Assembly: GCF_019343475.1 (NCBI RefSeq)
Contig: NZ_CP072453.1
Location: 1,612,001-1,676,000 of the forward strand
Direction: 5' to 3'
Source of the DNA: Providencia sp. R33
GTDB lineage: Bacteria > Pseudomonadota > Gammaproteobacteria > Enterobacterales > Enterobacteriaceae
Length of the DNA: 64,000 nucleotides
The stretch's first letter is position 1. Each line of letters starts with the position of its first letter. A program made the translations under genes and the position numbers. The notes beneath the pieces are model-generated. The model was not told where the DNA came from and ran no database searches. It saw only the letters and a program-made list of their open reading frames with translations. Below, piece after piece: positions 24,710-34,172 of this stretch.

Positions 24710-25063
24710 TCACGCCCTCAATTGAGATTGATAGCAAATTACGAGTTCAGCAGGTTTAATTGGGTTAGGCTCTTGTACACGCAACCACACCCCGTCAACG
24801 AATACCCGATCCCCTTTCTGAATAACCGTGTCAGGTGAAAAGACCATTTTGATATCTGTCGCTAGAATAAGCGTCCCGTCAATATCATGAGGTTTGTATT
24901 GCACCTTAACCCCTGTGGCGAGAAACTCGGTTTCAGGCGCGTGGTGCTCTTTTCCCGTCTCATCATCAACCCAATGTTTGCCATCCCGTTTAACTGGGTA
25001 TGAAGCACCGTATTTCTTCAGCATTCGCAACGCTGTGTGGTGACCACGCTGATAGATATTCAT
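24710..25063 (-). CDS. Head completion/head-tail stopper protein
   Basis: This 117-residue protein (MNIYQRGHHTALRMLKKYGASYPVKRDGKHW... GDRVFVDGVWLRVQEPNPIKPAELVICYQSQLRA) has the size, order and small beta-barrel pattern of stopper or head-closure proteins. Assigned by position between the DnaT-like adaptor and the gp10-like gene. Confidence 0.65.
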   Translation of the reverse strand: MNIYQRGHHTALRMLKKYGASYPVKRDGKHWVDDETGKEHHAPETEFLATGVKVQYKPHDIDGTLILATDIKMVFSPDTVIQKGDRVFVDGVWLRVQEPNPIKPAELVICYQSQLRA

Positions 25064-25065
25064 GG

Positions 25066-25545
25066 CTACCTCATTGCAAACGTATTAATGGCGAACCCCT
25101 CAGAGATATCAATCAAGCCCGATAATAAGCCTTTTAACCAAGCAAAATTCGGAGCGCCTGTATTGGTGCCTTCCGCGTATTTCAAATCAATTGCGCCCTC
25201 AATACGTTCTGCAATGATTTCCCCGCCTAAAGTGGGTTGCAGGTCGTTCTCTTGAGATTCAATGGCTAAGCGGCATTGGGCTTGGATAACTTGCTGAGGA
25301 ATAATCTCACTTGAAACCGCAATACCATCACGAATTAATCCCGTACGAGGAAAAGAGAGCAGCTGATGAACATCGGTTCGCTTGCCTAACCACTTTTGGG
25401 ATTCGAGATAGTCCATGGCCACAATGAGCAATCCTTCTAATCCCTCATTAGGGAGCGTTAACTGCCTTGCTGAAGCATAGGCCTTTAAATCCGTTACGCT
25501 AGCATAGCTGTTAAAGGTCAGGGAGGTTTTATCTGAATCAATCAT
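25066..25545 (-). CDS. Head-tail adaptor (DnaT-like fold)
   Basis: This 159-residue protein starts at ATG 25543-25545 (GAGGGGC SD). It opens MIDSDKTSLTFNSYASVTDLKAYASARQ, matching the 'DnaT-like' phage protein group that takes the head-tail connector position (FNSYVSLAEAD-like start, YLESQKWLGKRT). It follows the major capsid gene. Confidence 0.72.
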   Translation of the reverse strand: MIDSDKTSLTFNSYASVTDLKAYASARQLTLPNEGLEGLLIVAMDYLESQKWLGKRTDVHQLLSFPRTGLIRDGIAVSSEIIPQQVIQAQCRLAIESQENDLQPTLGGEIIAERIEGAIDLKYAEGTNTGAPNFAWLKGLLSGLIDISEGFAINTFAMR

Positions 25546-25554
25546 AAGCCCCTC

Positions 25555-25579
25555 AAAAATAAAGGGGCAAAGTGCCCCT
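25555..25579 (-). terminator. Mini-terminator after the major capsid gene
   Basis: AGGGGCA-AAG-TGCCCCT (7-bp stem) is followed by TTTATTTTT in the minus direction, just before the adaptor gene's RBS. Confidence 0.65.
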
Positions 25580-25630
25580 ATTATCATTTACCATCAGTAG
25601 CGTTCTCAGTCTCCACTACTTTTGGCTCAG

Positions 25631-26593
25631 TTACTTTCCCACGTCTGCACCTGCATCGGTCAGCTTGATCATGACGCCCGCTGTTAACTTGTCGCTCTTA
25701 AAGTGTTTTTTCCAGTTACCCGCTGTACCCAGCTTGGTTAAGTCAGGGTTTTTGCCTTTTGCTTCATCCCAGCTATAGCCAAGAACCCCCACGTTAACCA
25801 CGCCTTCACCACGATAACCAATTTCCAAGTTCTCTTTGTCGTTGATTTCAAACGAGCGGAAAGTCGGCTCTTGGGATTCAGTGATAGTGACAGCACCAGG
25901 AACAAGACCAAAGATAGCATCCACTGGCGCGGTATCTGTGACTAACACAGGTTTACCCAGCGTACCGGGCTGACCGCCATAGATAACAACACCCGCCTCT
26001 TCATACACTTTGTTATCAATAGCCTGATCAACAATGTCAAAATAGGTCGTTGAATGCATGACAAATAAATTAACACGGTTGAATTTATCACCGTATTTGC
26101 GTAAACCTTTGGTCAGTGTTTTCTTGCCATCGGTCGCAATATCCGCCGTGACAACCATCTCTTTGTTATTGCCGATCGCTGCACCTAATGCAGCCAAAGA
26201 GTATTTAATATACCCCTCTAACGAAGCATCTGCTGCATCCGTACCCACCAGCTCAGAGAATTCAGACACATCGCGACCACGGCGTTTAAATGCCTCTTCG
26301 GTTGTTGCGTATGGGCCATATTTCCACGGCGCTTTGACATCAACCGATTCTCCTGCACCGATTTTTTTACTCTCAACGGCTTTTGTTGAATCAACGTCAC
26401 GGTGCTCAATAGATCCGCCGATTTGATAGAAAGCACGTTTACGGAAATCACCTTCAATAAATAGGTTATCCAGTACAATTGCACCATTCGATGCTTGGTT
26501 GAATACCGCTAAATTATCTTGGCGACGCTCTAAGAACGCGGTTTGTGCCAAATCATTATAAATTACTAAATCACTATTAGTTGTCGTAGCCAT
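25631..26593 (-). CDS. Major capsid protein
   Basis: This 320-residue protein (MATTTNSDLVIYNDLAQTAFLERRQDNLAVFNQASNGAIVL) has a P-domain-like segment with MHSTTYFDIVDQAIDNK and VVIYGGQPGTLGKPVLVTDT. It lies directly after the scaffold gene. The pattern is that of HK97-fold coat proteins of lambdoid prophages. Confidence 0.88.
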   Translation of the reverse strand: MATTTNSDLVIYNDLAQTAFLERRQDNLAVFNQASNGAIVLDNLFIEGDFRKRAFYQIGGSIEHRDVDSTKAVESKKIGAGESVDVKAPWKYGPYATTEEAFKRRGRDVSEFSELVGTDAADASLEGYIKYSLAALGAAIGNNKEMVVTADIATDGKKTLTKGLRKYGDKFNRVNLFVMHSTTYFDIVDQAIDNKVYEEAGVVIYGGQPGTLGKPVLVTDTAPVDAIFGLVPGAVTITESQEPTFRSFEINDKENLEIGYRGEGVVNVGVLGYSWDEAKGKNPDLTKLGTAGNWKKHFKSDKLTAGVMIKLTDAGADVGK

Positions 26594-26606
26594 TACTTAT
26601 ATTTCC

Positions 26607-27371
26607 TTACTCTTTTGGAAGTCTTAAATAGGTGTCACGGCCATAGCGGCGAATATATTCAGCCTTTTCGCTGGCGGACATTTGAGAACGTTTAAGGTGT
26701 GCACCACCTTGCTTATGTTTCCCCGCGTCTGTACCCGATGCGGCAGGAAATAAGTGCGGTGCGCTTTCTTTCAGGGATTCAATCCATTCAATAGGGGATA
26801 ACTGTGTTCGGCCATCTTTGCCCATGATTGGATCCCCATCTTCATCAACAGCGACGGCCTGACCTTCGTCGTTGATTTGAAAAATGCCTTTGGCACGTAG
26901 AATTAAATCTTCTTGCGCACTGCTTAATGCGCCCGCTTTACCCGCCGCTGAACGAATTTCATCGCCCAACACACGTGCGCGGAATTTATTGGCAAAAGCT
27001 TCCGCTTTCTCCACGCGGGCATTAGCCTCTTTTAACTGCTTATCTGTATCGCCACGCATGCGCTCGGTACGCTTATTAATGACTTCATCAATCTTGCCAT
27101 CTGCAATGAGTTTGGCTTCTTCGTCATTTTCAAAGCGTTTAAGCATCCCTTTCACCGTGTCAGGGTCAATACCATCAAAGCGCTTCAGGTTATCGCCTTG
27201 CTCTTTGATTTTGCCGAGTAACTCGGTGTTCTTGGCTTTTAGTCCAGACACTTGCTGGTCGATAAGGGTTTGAATTTCAGGTGTGATTTCGGGAGCACCA
27301 CCAGCACCGCCCCCTTTATCCTCGCCACCAGCCTGTGAATAGTATTTGCGTTCGATATTCATAAATAACAT
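26607..27371 (-). CDS. Scaffold protein
   Basis: This roughly 254-residue, highly charged and helical protein has a coiled-coil core (LKAKNTELLGKIKEQGDNLKRF... INKRTERMRGDTDKQLKEANARVEKAEAFANKFR). It precedes the coat gene by 13 bases and has no enzyme motifs. Composition and position point to internal scaffold. Two starts are possible (27371 and 27362). Confidence 0.78.
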   Translation of the reverse strand: MLFMNIERKYYSQAGGEDKGGGAGGAPEITPEIQTLIDQQVSGLKAKNTELLGKIKEQGDNLKRFDGIDPDTVKGMLKRFENDEEAKLIADGKIDEVINKRTERMRGDTDKQLKEANARVEKAEAFANKFRARVLGDEIRSAAGKAGALSSAQEDLILRAKGIFQINDEGQAVAVDEDGDPIMGKDGRTQLSPIEWIESLKESAPHLFPAASGTDAGKHKQGGAHLKRSQMSASEKAEYIRRYGRDTYLRLPKE

Positions 27372-27441
27372 GTGATTCCCCTTGGGATTGAATGCGCCTA
27401 GCGCGTTGAGTTAGTTCAGCCCTCAGCTGAATTTAAGCCAT

Positions 27442-27464
27442 AAAAAAAGACCTACTAGAGGTCT
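27442..27464 (-). terminator. Minus-strand hairpin-T terminator upstream of scaffold
   Basis: AGACCT-ACTAG-AGGTCT is followed by seven T in the minus direction. It lies upstream of the scaffold gene, inside the late operon. Confidence 0.65.
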
Positions 27465-27589
27465 AATATTGAATACTTGAATGAGTTAACGATGCCTGCG
27501 TTTAACCACATCAGGCGAGGTGGTCTATTACTCCCCAGTAATAAATCAGATATACTTTGGCTTCCCCAGTGATAAAAAGGACTAAATCA

Positions 27590-27802
27590 ATGTCTAAAAA
27601 GGTTATTACCGATCATAACCCAGTAGAGAGGGTCGCTTTTGATATGGCTTTAGCATTAGCCGCTAAGCAAAGTTCAATTAAAACGCCTGATCAATTGATG
27701 GCTGAAATTGAGGCGCTTTACCCAGAGTGCTATGAAGCTGCTGATAAGCAAAAAAGAAAAGAAACTGAGCCGCTACCAAAGGATCTATATTTTAACCATT
27801 AG
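27590..27802 (+). CDS. Small antiparallel accessory protein
   Basis: This 70-residue protein (MSKKVITDHNPVERVAFDMALALAAKQSSIKTPDQLMAEIEALYPECYEAADKQKRKE) is encoded against the late operon. Start ATG 27590 has AAGGA before it. Its 3' end overlaps the 3' end of the 27785-28000 gene by 18 bases. The upstream region holds ATTACT-CCCC-AGTAAT. Probably an independently transcribed moron; I do not recognise a family. Confidence 0.6.
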   Translation: MSKKVITDHNPVERVAFDMALALAAKQSSIKTPDQLMAEIEALYPECYEAADKQKRKETEPLPKDLYFNH

Positions 27803-28000
27803 AAACTTATCTTCGATCGCCTTACGCAATTCGCTAAGCGGCATACTGTAAATAAACTCCTTGCCGCTTTTTAACACCAAATGCCCCTCAATACCGTGAT
27901 AGCCTTCTTTTTCATACATATGACATATTGAGTCTTTATTAATGACATACTCAATGCCTTCATATTCTAACGTGAGAAATTGACTCGTTTTATTCACCAT
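27785..28000 (-). CDS. Small hypothetical protein in the head operon
   Basis: This 71-residue protein (YEGIEYVINKDSICHMYEKEGYHGIEGHLVLKSGKEFIYSMPLSELRKAIEDKF) looks like a small beta-rich domain with a C-terminal helix. It lies 13 bases after the minor head gene. Function unknown. Confidence 0.55.
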   Translation of the reverse strand: MVNKTSQFLTLEYEGIEYVINKDSICHMYEKEGYHGIEGHLVLKSGKEFIYSMPLSELRKAIEDKFLMVKI

Positions 28001-28012
28001 AATTACCCTCTG

Positions 28013-29134
28013 TCACTGATAGCCCGCCTCTTTAAATGCCCGTTCATCCAGCGCTTTTAATTCGGACAACAGAATAAATTCGCCTTTATCGGTATAAAAC
28101 TCAGAAGGGGCCATGCCGCCCTCTTTCATCAATCTAAACCGCACTTCACCATACACTTGGCGCTGTCGCCATTCTGGTTGCCTTTGGATCCACTCTAAAT
28201 ACGTCGTTTTAGCGGGAACTTGCCCATCCATCGAAGCACGAGTTTCATTGTCCATTTCATCCACATCAATGCCTAAATCACGCCACGATTTAAGAATGAG
28301 TGTTTCCGTTGAGCGGCATCCCCAATGGATTTTGCCGGGGCCGCGTTTATAGGGAACCTTATGACCAATCGGATGACCGCTTAAAGTATATTTCAGCCTG
28401 TCACGCACAATACAATCATGAGAGGTTTTGTTATCCAGCGTTGAGAGCCACTGTTTGCAATCAATGATGTCTTTATTGGCGTCCACTAAATGTTCACGTG
28501 CAGTGGCTTGCACATGATTGATAGCTGTTTTGGCTAGCGTGGTGGCATTTGCACGGCTCATCTGTAATGCGCCGTCTTTATAATTCTGCTTCGCATGACC
28601 ACGAATTTTTCGCCCGATTTGAACGGCGCTATCCCCATTGAGATAACCATTACGCACGGTATTGCTGATACGGGTCATACGGTCTTTTTCTAGCCCTGAT
28701 GCCCACTCAGACAATAACTTCCCTTGGAAAGGTCGAGACATCGCTGAGGCGTATAACATCTCCTCGCTGATCCCCATAAAGGGATAATGGCGTAATACTG
28801 CATCAGGCAGCAGCGCATTGAACAAGGAAGGATAAAAACTGACTTCATGAAAAGCATACGCCTTCATTTCATTTGATAAAAACGCAAATGCCCGCTCTAT
28901 TGCTTGACCATTAATCCGTTCGACGCTGGACAATAATGACTCCAACCGCCTAACCGTAAAGCTATTGATATCAATGTCAGCATCATCCAGTACAGTAATT
29001 AATGTTGCCGTGAGCTCAGCATCGAACTCATTCAATACCTTGACCATACGTTTAGCGACGCTGGTGGAATAGCGACCCGAAAAGAGCGAATGAGCCATTA
29101 ACTCATCCATTAACTGCGTATTCACGGATATCAC
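28013..29134 (-). CDS. Minor head protein (phage head morphogenesis, Mu F/SPP1 gp7 family)
   Basis: This 373-residue protein has a C-terminal head morphogenesis domain with TLAKTAINHVQATAREH, DCKQWLSTLDNKTSHDCIVRDRLKY and GPGKIHWGCRSTETL, the GkxHxxCRc block of this family. It overlaps the portal stop by four bases. These proteins attach at the portal and assist packaging or ejection. Confidence 0.88.
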   Translation of the reverse strand: MISVNTQLMDELMAHSLFSGRYSTSVAKRMVKVLNEFDAELTATLITVLDDADIDINSFTVRRLESLLSSVERINGQAIERAFAFLSNEMKAYAFHEVSFYPSLFNALLPDAVLRHYPFMGISEEMLYASAMSRPFQGKLLSEWASGLEKDRMTRISNTVRNGYLNGDSAVQIGRKIRGHAKQNYKDGALQMSRANATTLAKTAINHVQATAREHLVDANKDIIDCKQWLSTLDNKTSHDCIVRDRLKYTLSGHPIGHKVPYKRGPGKIHWGCRSTETLILKSWRDLGIDVDEMDNETRASMDGQVPAKTTYLEWIQRQPEWRQRQVYGEVRFRLMKEGGMAPSEFYTDKGEFILLSELKALDERAFKEAGYQ

Positions 29135-30501
29135 GTTTCACCTACCATCGTGGGCTGCTGGGTATTCAGTTCATCCACCACCACCTCAATATCATCTGCA
29201 GGGTCGATAACATCGTATTTTTGCAAACTACGGACTAAGTCAGACTTACGTATTGCACTGGATTGCCATGCTGAAACTATTTCGCGGATCATCGCACTGT
29301 CTGCGATGTGGTTAACAAGGTCTTTGTTAATCTCAAACGAAATGTCTGCAGTATCTAAACCTAAGTATTCAGCACACCACATTAGCGCTTTACTAAATGC
29401 ATCGGAAACGTTTGAACAGCAAATACTCAAAATGGAAGTTTGGGCATTCTGTTCACCGACAGACTGAATAACCGTTTTGACCTTGCTATCCGCAGAGACC
29501 AATTGAGCACCCAACGCAACCATATAATCACGCTTACTGTCCATCGCCTCTTTAGCCAACATGTTAGGTTGTGCTTGAGCGTAACCAAAAAAGCCGTCTT
29601 TAGGCAGCATAACAGGTGAACGAGAGCCCACAATAACCCCTGTTTTCTCTAAATGATCTCGCCACGTGGTATCTAACCCACCAAGGTATGGCTGAACTTG
29701 GCCACAAAAGAAAACAGAGTCCTCATAATCGGCCGAATTTCGATAATGCCCTAGGTTAATCTTTGCCAGCCCCAATAAGGGTGCCTCGTCTATCGTGTGG
29801 TCATTATTCTGCGCCCCAATAAACGTAAACGGGATTTCATCCCACACACCATTGCCTGCACGCTCAGGCATGTACTCAGAATCGATTTGAAATACACTTT
29901 GCCCTGCCGCCTTACGATAAACACGGCAAATGAAATGACCGTCTTCAATGGCTAATACACGGTATTGAACCTCATCCTTAAAACCAAACCCGTCCTCTTC
30001 TTCTACCGTTTCACGCAATACCACCAGCGTTAACATCGTGCGCCCATTAATACGCGCTGTACGCCAGTTAATGATGTCTTCAGCACGATATTGGAATATG
30101 TACGGGAGTTTCGAATCGCTGTTGTAATCCACATACAGACCATGCCGACCGACTTCTAATACTGACTCAAGTGAAGACTGAGCCAATTGATAGATACTTG
30201 AACCTGCCCCGTCAGCATCGTCTTTTAAACACGATAGCTTTTCGATAACGGCAACTAAGGGGTCTTTTTTAAACGCCATGCCTATCATACCGTTTCGGGT
30301 ATTGCCCGTTATGGGGTAAAACACGGCCCTGTCTTGATAGTCTTTGTTACGTTTCTTTTTACGGGCATCATCCTGCTCGACAAGTTCTGGCAAATAAGTG
30401 TTTATATCCTCGCCACCTCGACATACATCACGGACTAACTTCCATTGAGGTGCAGCCGCTTTGTATTCAGGGCGAGTAAAATCAACGTTGTTTGTACTCA
30501 T
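29131..30501 (-). CDS. Portal protein (DUF4055 family)
   Basis: This 456-residue protein (DFTRPEYKAAAPQWKLVRDVCRGGEDINTYLPELVEQDDARKKKRNKDYQDRAVFYPITGNTRNGMIGMAFKKDP) shows the DUF4055 start. It follows the large terminase with a single-base overlap and is followed by the minor head gene. DUF4055 proteins occupy the portal position in several lambdoid phages. Confidence 0.82.
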   Translation of the reverse strand: MSTNNVDFTRPEYKAAAPQWKLVRDVCRGGEDINTYLPELVEQDDARKKKRNKDYQDRAVFYPITGNTRNGMIGMAFKKDPLVAVIEKLSCLKDDADGAGSSIYQLAQSSLESVLEVGRHGLYVDYNSDSKLPYIFQYRAEDIINWRTARINGRTMLTLVVLRETVEEEDGFGFKDEVQYRVLAIEDGHFICRVYRKAAGQSVFQIDSEYMPERAGNGVWDEIPFTFIGAQNNDHTIDEAPLLGLAKINLGHYRNSADYEDSVFFCGQVQPYLGGLDTTWRDHLEKTGVIVGSRSPVMLPKDGFFGYAQAQPNMLAKEAMDSKRDYMVALGAQLVSADSKVKTVIQSVGEQNAQTSILSICCSNVSDAFSKALMWCAEYLGLDTADISFEINKDLVNHIADSAMIREIVSAWQSSAIRKSDLVRSLQKYDVIDPADDIEVVVDELNTQQPTMVGET

Positions 30502-32075
30502 TAGAAGGTTGTTCCTAAATTAATGCCAAAGGCTGGACGACTCGGTTTATGGAGAACACGATAGCGTGTACTATCCCAGTCATGATCTTCTTGCTCGGTA
30601 TCTACATCATCAGGGTTTTTAGAGTCTCGAACTAAAACAGGAACTCGACTGATCCAGCCTCGGCAATAGTCAAAGACATAAAATGCCGCTTTTTCTGGTA
30701 TGCCTGACTCTTTTTTCTTACCTTCAATCACGGCCTCGAGCATATCGGCAAAAAGTGATGCACCGTTAATACGGGAGCCGGGGTTTTTATTCGCTTTCAT
30801 CCATTCGACACCTTGAGCCTCCATTTTTTGTGCGATAGAGTCCTCATCATCGTTAGGGGTATAGATAGAATTATCTGCAGGACCTTGAATCACCTTTTTA
30901 CAGATATTTGGCATAATATTCATTTGCCCCTGTGTAATACCGTCTTGAACTATTTCACTAGGGATAACGCTATCTAAGCCAGCTAAGCGCTCATCAATCC
31001 ACTTAATGCCTTTAGCAACATTGGTTGATGACATATTCAGCCCCTTGTTGAGCTCATCAGGCGGGCACCCATACCACTCACCAATCAAAATTAACGTCCC
31101 TGCTGGTGGGCAAAACTTACGACCATCGGGTAAGGTGGCTTCGGTACCATCCGATTGCGCCCACCATAAGTTAGAAAATGGCTTTGACTCCCCCCAGTCA
31201 TGGGAGCGGTCAACAATCCAACTGTCGGGGATCTGAAACGGCTTAATAACATGGTGTGTTGCATTCCAAAGATGGTCAAAACGCCCCCCGCTTGTCACAT
31301 CCCAAGAGCCTTCCACCCACGCCTTTTTACGGTTTGGATCTTTAATGCTCATGAGCGTGGCGATGTATTGGGGATCTAAGTACGGATTTTCTTTAAATGA
31401 ACCGTGGATAGCGACGCGAGTTAATGTGATTTCTTCGTCACGCTCAGTTTGAGGGTTAAACACTTTCTGTGTTTCCCGAATAACGGTTCCTCGTGGCTTT
31501 GGTTCGATAAAACGCTTTTTCACCCATGTATGACCAATACCAAACGGGTTGGTCGTACTGAAAACCTCAAGCGGAATAGGCTTTAGTAATGTGCCATTTT
31601 CAAGGGGGTAATCTTTTGGCCTAAATGATGAACGTCGACAAGAGAACATTGCCTCATAGAAATCAGCTGATTTTTGCTTGGTTAACTCGTTAAAACCAAT
31701 AAAGGGAAACTCTTGCCCATGGTAATCCCAATAATCATCCGCTTCTTTACCAAAACGAAATAGTAACTCTTCACCTGTCGGCCATACCCAACGCAATTCT
31801 GAGGCTGAAGCAAGAAAGCGAGCGCCATCTTTAAACAACCGATACATACGCTTTGATTGCGTGATGATGTCAGCAAGGTTTTTGTATTCCGTGTCAAATA
31901 TGATACCGCGCCAAAATGAACCATAGCCAATACCCACATTGCGCCTAAAACGGGCAAGCTGTGCCGCTGTTTTACCAGGACCTCGCGTGCCTTCATACAG
32001 TATTTCATTGCATGGGCAACTTAAGGATAACGACTGCGAACCAGGCAAAGGCTTCCAAACTACGTTGTAATTCAT
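30501..32075 (-). CDS. terL: Terminase large subunit
   Basis: This 524-residue packaging motor has Walker A GTRGPGKT (residues 29-36), a Walker B-like EFPFIGFNELTK (about 123-134), a coupling motif region VFSTTNPFGIGH, and a nuclease half starting near WIVDRSHDWGESKPF (about 265). It is coupled to the small subunit by a four-base overlap. Packaging type (cos or pac) cannot be told here. Confidence 0.92.
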   Translation of the reverse strand: MNYNVVWKPLPGSQSLSLSCPCNEILYEGTRGPGKTAAQLARFRRNVGIGYGSFWRGIIFDTEYKNLADIITQSKRMYRLFKDGARFLASASELRWVWPTGEELLFRFGKEADDYWDYHGQEFPFIGFNELTKQKSADFYEAMFSCRRSSFRPKDYPLENGTLLKPIPLEVFSTTNPFGIGHTWVKKRFIEPKPRGTVIRETQKVFNPQTERDEEITLTRVAIHGSFKENPYLDPQYIATLMSIKDPNRKKAWVEGSWDVTSGGRFDHLWNATHHVIKPFQIPDSWIVDRSHDWGESKPFSNLWWAQSDGTEATLPDGRKFCPPAGTLILIGEWYGCPPDELNKGLNMSSTNVAKGIKWIDERLAGLDSVIPSEIVQDGITQGQMNIMPNICKKVIQGPADNSIYTPNDDEDSIAQKMEAQGVEWMKANKNPGSRINGASLFADMLEAVIEGKKKESGIPEKAAFYVFDYCRGWISRVPVLVRDSKNPDDVDTEQEDHDWDSTRYRVLHKPSRPAFGINLGTTF

Positions 32076-32560
32076 TCACCTAATACCCCGCCCTGTTGCT
32101 GTTGTGCGACTTTCTCCCAATCATCCACGCTGTCACAAGCAGGAACAGGCATAATGTTGTGCGTCGTCTCAACTTTCTGCTCTACCTTGTGTCTGTTGGT
32201 ATAAACATCCCCACACTCTTTTGCTGCTTGTTCAGCCAATTGTGCCGTTAACGCAAAATTACGCATGTTCTCAGCTTTAACCGCCATTCGGTCTAACATT
32301 CTCAAACGGTAGGCTTTATTCGCTATGGGGATGTCTGTTATTTCGGTTTGGAATCGTTCGCGGGTTTCATTAAAAAGCTCTACCCACTTTTTCGCCAATT
32401 TACGCCCACTTGACTTTGTTGGGTCATGAGATTCAACTTGCTGGCGGCTCACTTTTAACCCAAATTCATTTTTGACGGACTCAACCACTTGAGAGGGGGT
32501 GTCATAGCAGGCAAGGGATTGAATAATATAAATTTTAACCTCTGATTTTAACGCTGCCAT
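32072..32560 (-). CDS. terS: Terminase small subunit (DUF2280)
   Basis: This 162-residue protein (MAALKSEVKIYIIQSLACYDTPSQVVESVKNEFGLKVSRQQVESHDPTK) opens with the DUF2280 HTH region, which serves as DNA-recognition subunit. The ATG at 32558-32560 is preferred to an upstream TTG. It overlaps the terL start. Confidence 0.85.
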   Translation of the reverse strand: MAALKSEVKIYIIQSLACYDTPSQVVESVKNEFGLKVSRQQVESHDPTKSSGRKLAKKWVELFNETRERFQTEITDIPIANKAYRLRMLDRMAVKAENMRNFALTAQLAEQAAKECGDVYTNRHKVEQKVETTHNIMPVPACDSVDDWEKVAQQQQGGVLGE

Positions 32561-32590
32561 AATCAATACCTGTCAAAACTAGTCAAAAAT

Positions 32591-33220
32591 TTAAGCCAGT
32601 TTCATTAAACAGGTTCCGCACGCTCTGGATATATTCAACCTAGCCACTTCTGGTTTTTCGCTTGCGGCATCAATGATTGCTTGAACCTCTTCACTAGCGC
32701 CATATCGACGAACAACGCCGACAAATTCTTCTACATCATGCCCTCTTAATTTCAGCTTAGGCATACCGTCCTGAGTGAACTTGGGTGCGCCAAATTCATC
32801 CATGTCTTGTGCTATATGGTAAAGCTCATGCTCAATCAATGCACAAAACTCGGCATCCGAACATTGAGCGCAGTAATCAGCAGCTAATGTGATAACAAAC
32901 TTAGGTATACGACCAAACCATTCATACATTTGTTGTTCCATTCTGGCTTTCTGCCAGCCACCAGCACGCATCATGACTTCTTCACATTGACCTAGCACAT
33001 ACCGACCTTTCTTATTGAATGAGTTTGAGGCCCACATAAAACAAATATCCGCATCAATTAAGTGCATATGATCAGGATTATGAATATCACCGTCATCATT
33101 GAGTAGGTGTTGCTGTACCCACTCATTAACCTCAGGAGCAGGCGTTATTTTTATATGTGGAGAAAATGATTCGATAAACTCATGAGGTGGATATGGCCTA
33201 GCAAATGCTTCATCACTCAT
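32591..33220 (-). CDS. Putative phage metallopeptidase
   Basis: This 209-residue protein carries the zinc-peptidase motif HELYH (residues 131-135) in LIEHELYHIAQDMDEFG. A cysteine-bearing DYCAQCSDAEFC lies just before it and RACGTCLMKLA ends the protein. It fits the 'putative phage metallopeptidase' group next to terminase genes. Start ATG 33218-33220 has GAGGAAA. Its target is unknown. The 126 bases upstream show no gene. Confidence 0.78.
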   Translation of the reverse strand: MSDEAFARPYPPHEFIESFSPHIKITPAPEVNEWVQQHLLNDDGDIHNPDHMHLIDADICFMWASNSFNKKGRYVLGQCEEVMMRAGGWQKARMEQQMYEWFGRIPKFVITLAADYCAQCSDAEFCALIEHELYHIAQDMDEFGAPKFTQDGMPKLKLRGHDVEEFVGVVRRYGASEEVQAIIDAASEKPEVARLNISRACGTCLMKLA

Positions 33221-33346
33221 AATTTCCTCAATCAGAATATTTAACTGGACATATCGATATATCTTCAAGATCCGTTGTGAAGTTAAACTATAAAAACCTA
33301 TATAAAACTCTATCAACGCCACTCAGTGAATGACGTTTGTAGAATT

Positions 33347-33934
33347 TTATAAATCAAGTGGTTCTTTACGTTGAATTTCAGCGCGAACTTGCTCTATAGC
33401 ATTCGAGCTCGCTATCTCTGAGTTGGCTTGCGTATGCTGAATGGCTGTAATTGAAGACTCCAAGTAATTAAACTTATCCTCAATCAGTTGCTGAAGCTTT
33501 TCGTATTTTGACTGCTCACGAGAAATAACTTCACTTGTTCGGCTAATTTCAGCGGAAGATTTAAGGATCATCTCAGCAGATACTTGCTCACGGTTATCAT
33601 TAATGCCTGTGGTTATTTCAAACCGCGCTTGCTCAGCGCCTTTTCTAGCACCTTCTTTTACTGGCGGCAGTACTATTTTCTCTATAGTGCCATTCTCAAT
33701 AAACACATCATTAATGAACACTCTGCCAGAAGAAACTGTAAACACAGGTTCTAAACACCCTTTAGGGTTGAATATACCAAAATCCATTGTGAAGCCTTGC
33801 TGAGCTGGCTGTTTTAATCCAGTGCTCACCATTAGACCTTCAATACGTTTTAATTGTGCTTCCAGCTTATCTAAGTCAGTGCTATCGACTGATATCTTTA
33901 TAGATAGGGTGGCTATTTCTTTTTTATCTGACAT
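33347..33934 (-). CDS. Orphan J-tip-like protein (DUF1983-like)
   Basis: This 195-residue protein has a segment PVFTVSSGRVFINDVFIENGTIEKI that parallels the DUF1983 knob of protein J (VVNNQVFIGAGFIQDGSITNAKI), followed by a coiled coil (SSITAIQHTQANSEIASSNAIEQVRAEI) that resembles J's repeats. The order suggests a free-standing relic or variant of a tail tip end, far from the tail genes. Start ATG 33932-33934 (GAGGAA SD). Confidence 0.6.
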   Translation of the reverse strand: MSDKKEIATLSIKISVDSTDLDKLEAQLKRIEGLMVSTGLKQPAQQGFTMDFGIFNPKGCLEPVFTVSSGRVFINDVFIENGTIEKIVLPPVKEGARKGAEQARFEITTGINDNREQVSAEMILKSSAEISRTSEVISREQSKYEKLQQLIEDKFNYLESSITAIQHTQANSEIASSNAIEQVRAEIQRKEPLDL

Positions 33935-33951
33935 GACTTGTTCCTCAAATG

Positions 33952-33979
33952 AAAAAGCCACCAGTGATTAGCTGATGGC
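33952..33979 (-). terminator. Minus-strand terminator upstream of the J-tip-like gene
   Basis: GCCACCAG (33957-33964) and CTGATGGC (33972-33979) form an 8-bp stem with one wobble pair in the minus direction, followed by five T. Confidence 0.55.
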
Positions 33980-34024
33980 TATGAACCTTTACAAATATAA
34001 GATGGCTATTGTTTGAATAAACAC

Positions 34025-34168
34025 GTACTGTCATTGACCTCATGCAGTACACCCAGAGTCATTGGGAATAACAATAAGATTTATGCTAACTCATTGTTTA
34101 CTATCCCGTGACAAGGATATAGTGAAATTACTGCATTATTTGCTCATCCTTGATGGGCTATTTTTTTT
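34025..34168 (+). terminator. Plus-strand terminator 1 of a gene-poor region
   Basis: GCTCATC-CTT-GATGGGC (34142-34158) is followed by TA and eight T (34161-34168). Upstream, GTACTG (34025-34030) and CAGTAC (34045-34050) form another inverted repeat. There is no + strand ORF, so any transcript would be non-coding. Confidence 0.6.
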
Positions 34169-34172
34169 ATCT

